In this document: positions 60,529 to 64,000 of the stretch, piece after piece
Position numbering within the stretch: the first letter of the stretch is position 1
How the letters are laid out: each line of letters starts with the position of its first letter
Source of the DNA: Cavenderia fasciculata
Taxonomy: Eukaryota; Evosea; Eumycetozoa; Acytosteliales; Cavenderiaceae
Length of the DNA stretch: 64,000 bases
Assembly: GCF_000203815.1 (NCBI RefSeq)
Contig: NW_004457624.1
Span: 1,674,001 to 1,738,000, forward strand
Direction of reading: 5' to 3'
Program-made: the position numbers and the translations under genes
Notes under the pieces: generated by a model
The model's input: the letters and a program-made list of their open reading frames with translations, nothing else
Told to the model about the DNA's origin: nothing
The model's database searches: none

Positions 60529-60546
60529 AGCCGAGTCATCCCCTTG
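60529..60546 (-). repeat. Terminal inverted repeat, right
   Basis: Reverse complement reads CAAGGGGATGACTCGGCT. A CCCTAACCCTAA piece lies 75 bases inside, at 60452. Confidence 0.8.
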
Positions 60547-60553
60547 TTTTAGA
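60547..60553 (+). repeat. Target-site duplication, right (overlaps SKI2 stop)
   Basis: TTTTAGA; its complement contains the TAA stop of the SKI2 gene (60551-60549), so the insertion left the coding sequence whole. Confidence 0.8.
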
Positions 60554-63500
60554 CAACATAAAGAGAAGAAGCAAAAACAATATCTCTTTTAATTAATCTA
60601 ATAGCTTCATCCATTTTTTGATAAAGTTTAGTATCACCAATGATACGAGCACAATTTCTAACTTCTTGACAAGTTTCACCAATTCTTGTTATGGCTCTAA
60701 CAATGGTACCTTCCAATACATTTGTTAATTTACAAATATCATTAAATGGCATACCTCTTGCCCATTCATAGGTAACTTCCATGAGACCAAATTTAAGTAT
60801 TTTTTCCTTTTCCTCCAAAGTAACTTGTAGACCATGATCAATTTCCAATTGACATAGTTTTTCATTGATTTTAATAAGATTATCTCTTGCTTGAATTAAT
60901 CTTGGAGTAAGAGAGGGTTCAATGGCATCCTTTTCTTGAAAGATTAGACATGACAAGACTGAAACAATTTCCGATGGTTCCAACATGAGGAATGCATTTT
61001 CAAAGATGAGTTCTGGAATGATCAATTCTTCACAAGTATTGACTTCTCTTGATACCTTTCCTTTTACCATTACATTATTCTCTCCATCTATATAACCAAG
61101 TGTTTCTAATATCTTTAACCGAATCTGGAATTCTGGCATTAATTGAAGATTTTCATCTGATGATGTATGTTTATATTCATTCATCTTTGTTTTTATATCA
61201 TGTTTATGTTTTGTAATAGTATACTAAATAAATAGAAAATATTAATATTTTTATATTATTTTTTTTTTATCTTTTTCCAGGACTTACATGATTTGATAAT
61301 TTAGGACAATTATTACATTTTGAAGTTGGAATTAATTTTTGAATATTTTGTAATTTATCAAATTGATCGACAAATTCGATTGATCTTAATTTTAATTTTG
61401 AAATTGGATCAATGGAAGGAGGACCAAGTGGTAAAGGATACTTTTCCAATAGACGTAATAATTGTTGTTGAAGAATACCAATACTATCTTGATCACCATC
61501 TTTGATTGCTTTTGTATTGATATTTACAATCTTTTCAGTACAAATTCTTTGAATTTCATGACCATTACTTGAATATATTTTATATCCTCTTAATCCATGT
61601 TCTTGGTCCAATTCTAAAGAGAAAATATTAAAAGTACGTTCAATGGTACTATTTAGATATTGTTTTTGAATAGTATTGTTGCAAGATAAAATGACACCAA
61701 TGGTATAATTTTTAAATGTCATATCATCACCAATTGACAATACAATGACACGACCATCACCAAAGTATTGTTGATTATTTGATGATAAAATGGTACGTTG
61801 AACATTTTCATTTAGGACTTGAGCCTCGCTAAACATGTTGTAATAATTTTCAATATCTGGTTCACCAAGAATACATTGAATTGGTTCGATGGCTTGATAT
61901 TCTATAGAGAGTGATTCGATTGCTTTTTGCAACTCTGGAATATCCTTTTGTGTAGAAAATTCAGAGAATGATCTTTTAATCATATCTTCGACCTTGAAAT
62001 CTTGAACACGTAAAAGATTGAGAATCATATTATAGGTGAGACGGAATTGTGAATTTAACTTGCTAGGTTGTCCAAGAATCATACTACTGTATGATGAAGA
62101 GTCTGGCATGTCTTTCCAAGCAGTAATAATGACTGTACCAACCTTGTCAAGACCACGACGACCTGCACGACCACTCATCTGTGTGTATTCTCCTGGCAGC
62201 AAATCTCTGAAATTGATTCCATCATGTTTTCTTGTATGACTATAAACTACAGTCTTGGCTGGCATATTTACACCCATGGCAAATGTTTCCGTAGCAAATA
62301 ATACTTTGACCAATGATTTACTGAATAGGATTTCTACGAGTTCTTTTACAATTGGTAAAAGACCACCATGATGAATACCAATACCACGTTCCAAGAAATC
62401 TTTGATTTGATGAATTTGTGGAAGATCTTTATCTTCTGGTCTTAATCTTGCCAATGATTCTTCTATAAATATCTTTATAATATTCTTTTCACTATTTGAA
62501 GTTAGAACCAAATGACCACCAAGTGATTGAGCATATTCTTGACATTTGTTTTTAGAAAATGAGAATACAATGACTGGTAATTGTTGTTTTTCTTTTAATA
62601 ATCCAATTAATCTTGTCCATCCAGTTTTTGATACTGATGCAAATGATGCTTGATTACCATGTTGACCAGTAGTTTTTTTGTTTTTATCATTGTTTTTATC
62701 AACTTTGTAAAGAGAATTGTATGCATTACTATAACCTTCCATTAAGAAATTTCTATTACTATCAACAATTTTAAATAAATCATTTGATGGTGTATGAATA
62801 AAATGTTCGAGTGGTACCGGTCTTTTTAATGTACCAATAACATAGATTGGCATTTTTTTGGTACGACCAATCCAATCTGCAAATTCCAATGGGTTTGCTA
62901 CAGTGGCAGAGAGGAGGATAATTTTGACATGAGCAGGCAACATGATGATAACTTCTTCCCAAACGACACCACGTTCATAATCATTGAGATAATGAACTTC
63001 ATCAAAGATGACCCATTCGATATCACGAATGAGATCTGCACCCTTGTAGAGCATTGATCTGAGAATTTCAGTGGTCAATACCAAACAAGAGCTTGCAGGA
63101 CTGACAGATACATCACCAGTGATCAATCCAACATCACCAAATGTATTTTTAAAGTCTCTAAACTTTTGGTTGCTGAGTGCTTTGATGGGTGATGTGTAGA
63201 TGGCACGTGTCATATTCTTGGCTGCCATGGCAATGGCATATTCGGCAATCACAGTCTTGCCTGCAGATGTATGGGCAGAGATAAATACAGACTCTCCCTT
63301 TTCCATGTGAACAATGGCTTGTTTTTGGAAACTATCCAATTCAAATGGATATACAATCGCTGGATTGGTAATTAATTCTGCAAATGGTGTAAAGATTTCT
63401 TTTGTTTCATGGAATGCCCACATCTTTTGATTTGAAAGTGGATCCTCTTCTTCTTTCTTTTTGAATTTTAATAAAGATGATGATGTAGAAGAATCTATTG

Positions 63501-64000
63501 ATATAATTGAATCAATTGAAATTGATGAAGGGGATAAAGTGTTGAGAGTAGAGGAAATATTTTCTTCTTTTTTCATTTCTTTCATTTCTTCCATTTCTTC
63601 CATTTCTTCTTCTTCTTCTTCTTGTTCAATTTCTTCTTCCTCCATTTCTTCTTCTTCTTCTTCCATTTCTTGATTATAGAATAAATTTTCTTCTATTTTT
63701 TCTTTTTCTTTTTCTTTTTCTTCAATTATTATTAAACCTTCAATCATACCAGGAGGTTTGTTTAATAATGAAGAAGGATCTTTCCAGAATGATAACCAAT
63801 CAATATCAATTTCTTCTTTTTCAATATTATTGTTGTTTGTCTTTTTTTGAATATCATCAAGACCACCTGGAAGGAATGGAAAGCTTGAAGCATCACCACG
63901 ATGGAAATCGGTACCATTGTGCTTGTTCCATGCACGCATTAATGAAGTTGAATTGGTTGATGTGATTTGTTGATTTAATGGTACCTCGTGATACTCGGTC
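60549..64000 (-). CDS. SKI2-type RNA helicase, 5' end outside window
   Basis: Visible exons are 64000-61288 (open at the window edge) and 61223-60549, together about 1,128 residues. The Ski2 N-terminal signature FPFLPGGLDD is followed by a Glu-rich spacer. Next comes a superfamily 2 helicase core with Walker A AHTSAGKT, DEVH box VIFDEVHYLND, LLSATVANPLEFADWIG and motif VI QMSGRAGRRGLD. Then follow the insertion domain and, in the last exon, the DSHCT helical domain ending FASSLYVV. SKI2 threads RNA into the cytoplasmic exosome within the SKI complex. A P-like transposon is inserted exactly at its stop codon. The poly-Glu stretch at 63590-63720 is low complexity. Confidence 0.95.

Larger units (their letters stand above)
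56555..60546 (+). mobile_element. P-element-like DNA transposon carrying a DEDDh exonuclease
   Basis: The 3,992-bp element starts CAAGGGGATGGCTCAGCT and ends with the inverse of CAAGGGGATGACTCGGCT (16 of 18 match). It is flanked by 7-bp direct repeats TTTTAGA. A shared AAAAAATTGGAA stretch lies just inside both ends. It contains two 94-bp subterminal repeats, a two-exon transposase-like gene and a separate exonuclease gene in the same direction. The transposase lacks its C-terminal third, and the exonuclease 5' exon is scrambled by a local inversion, so this copy is probably not autonomous. P elements make 8-bp duplications; seven here is close but not the same, so the family may be distinct. 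Confidence 0.8.

Overview
The window reads as nuclear DNA of a social amoeba (Dictyostelia), probably from one of the less AT-extreme lineages such as Cavenderia or Heterostelium. The species is inferred, not shown. The evidence is short AT-rich introns with GTATGT/GTAAGT donors, Asn/Gln/Ser/His homopolymer tracts, A-rich start contexts and dictyostelid-type families (two-exon terpene synthase, ComC-like IPT/EGF surface protein).

Left part (1-24 kb): a small orphan gene is followed by one very large ten-exon gene (2009-9832). Its exon phases join into a single 2,022-residue protein with a C-terminal Fanzor/TnpB-type RuvC nuclease. Next come an LRR protein, a voltage-gated proton channel (Hv1), a divergent mitochondrial-carrier-like protein, a C2-domain protein, a truncated terpene synthase copy, a ComC-like surface-protein gene with two frame breaks, and an intact terpene synthase.

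Middle part (24-46 kb): ordinary gene-dense euchromatin. It holds three thioredoxin-fold genes (two of them in an inverted duplication about 10 kb apart), a TMEM94-like degenerate P-type ATPase, pirin, a SAM methyltransferase, a TOM22/TOM9-like subunit, a PH-domain protein, an HDDC2-type nucleotidase, a small acidic protein, AFG1 ATPase, and EF-2 with strong codon bias and a coding first exon that is only ATG.

Right part (46-64 kb): about 6.6 kb of almost stop-free pyrimidine-rich satellite contains four 27-bp repeat arrays. It also contains three copies of a module with tRNA-like A and B boxes, and a fourth copy lies just past its right end. This is followed by a deoxyhypusine hydroxylase fragment and an unrecognised Cys-rich gene with one frame break. 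Next is a 4-kb DNA transposon with terminal inverted repeats and a 7-bp target duplication. It carries a P-element-like transposase and, unusually, a DEDDh 3'-5' exonuclease, with a locally inverted zinc-finger segment between them. It sits exactly at the stop codon of a SKI2 RNA helicase gene that runs off the right edge.

The two candidates for undescribed biology are the giant intron-rich Fanzor-like nuclease and the exonuclease-bearing P-like transposon. The satellite with Pol III-like modules is third. All calls come from reading the sequence by eye; no database search or alignment program was run.
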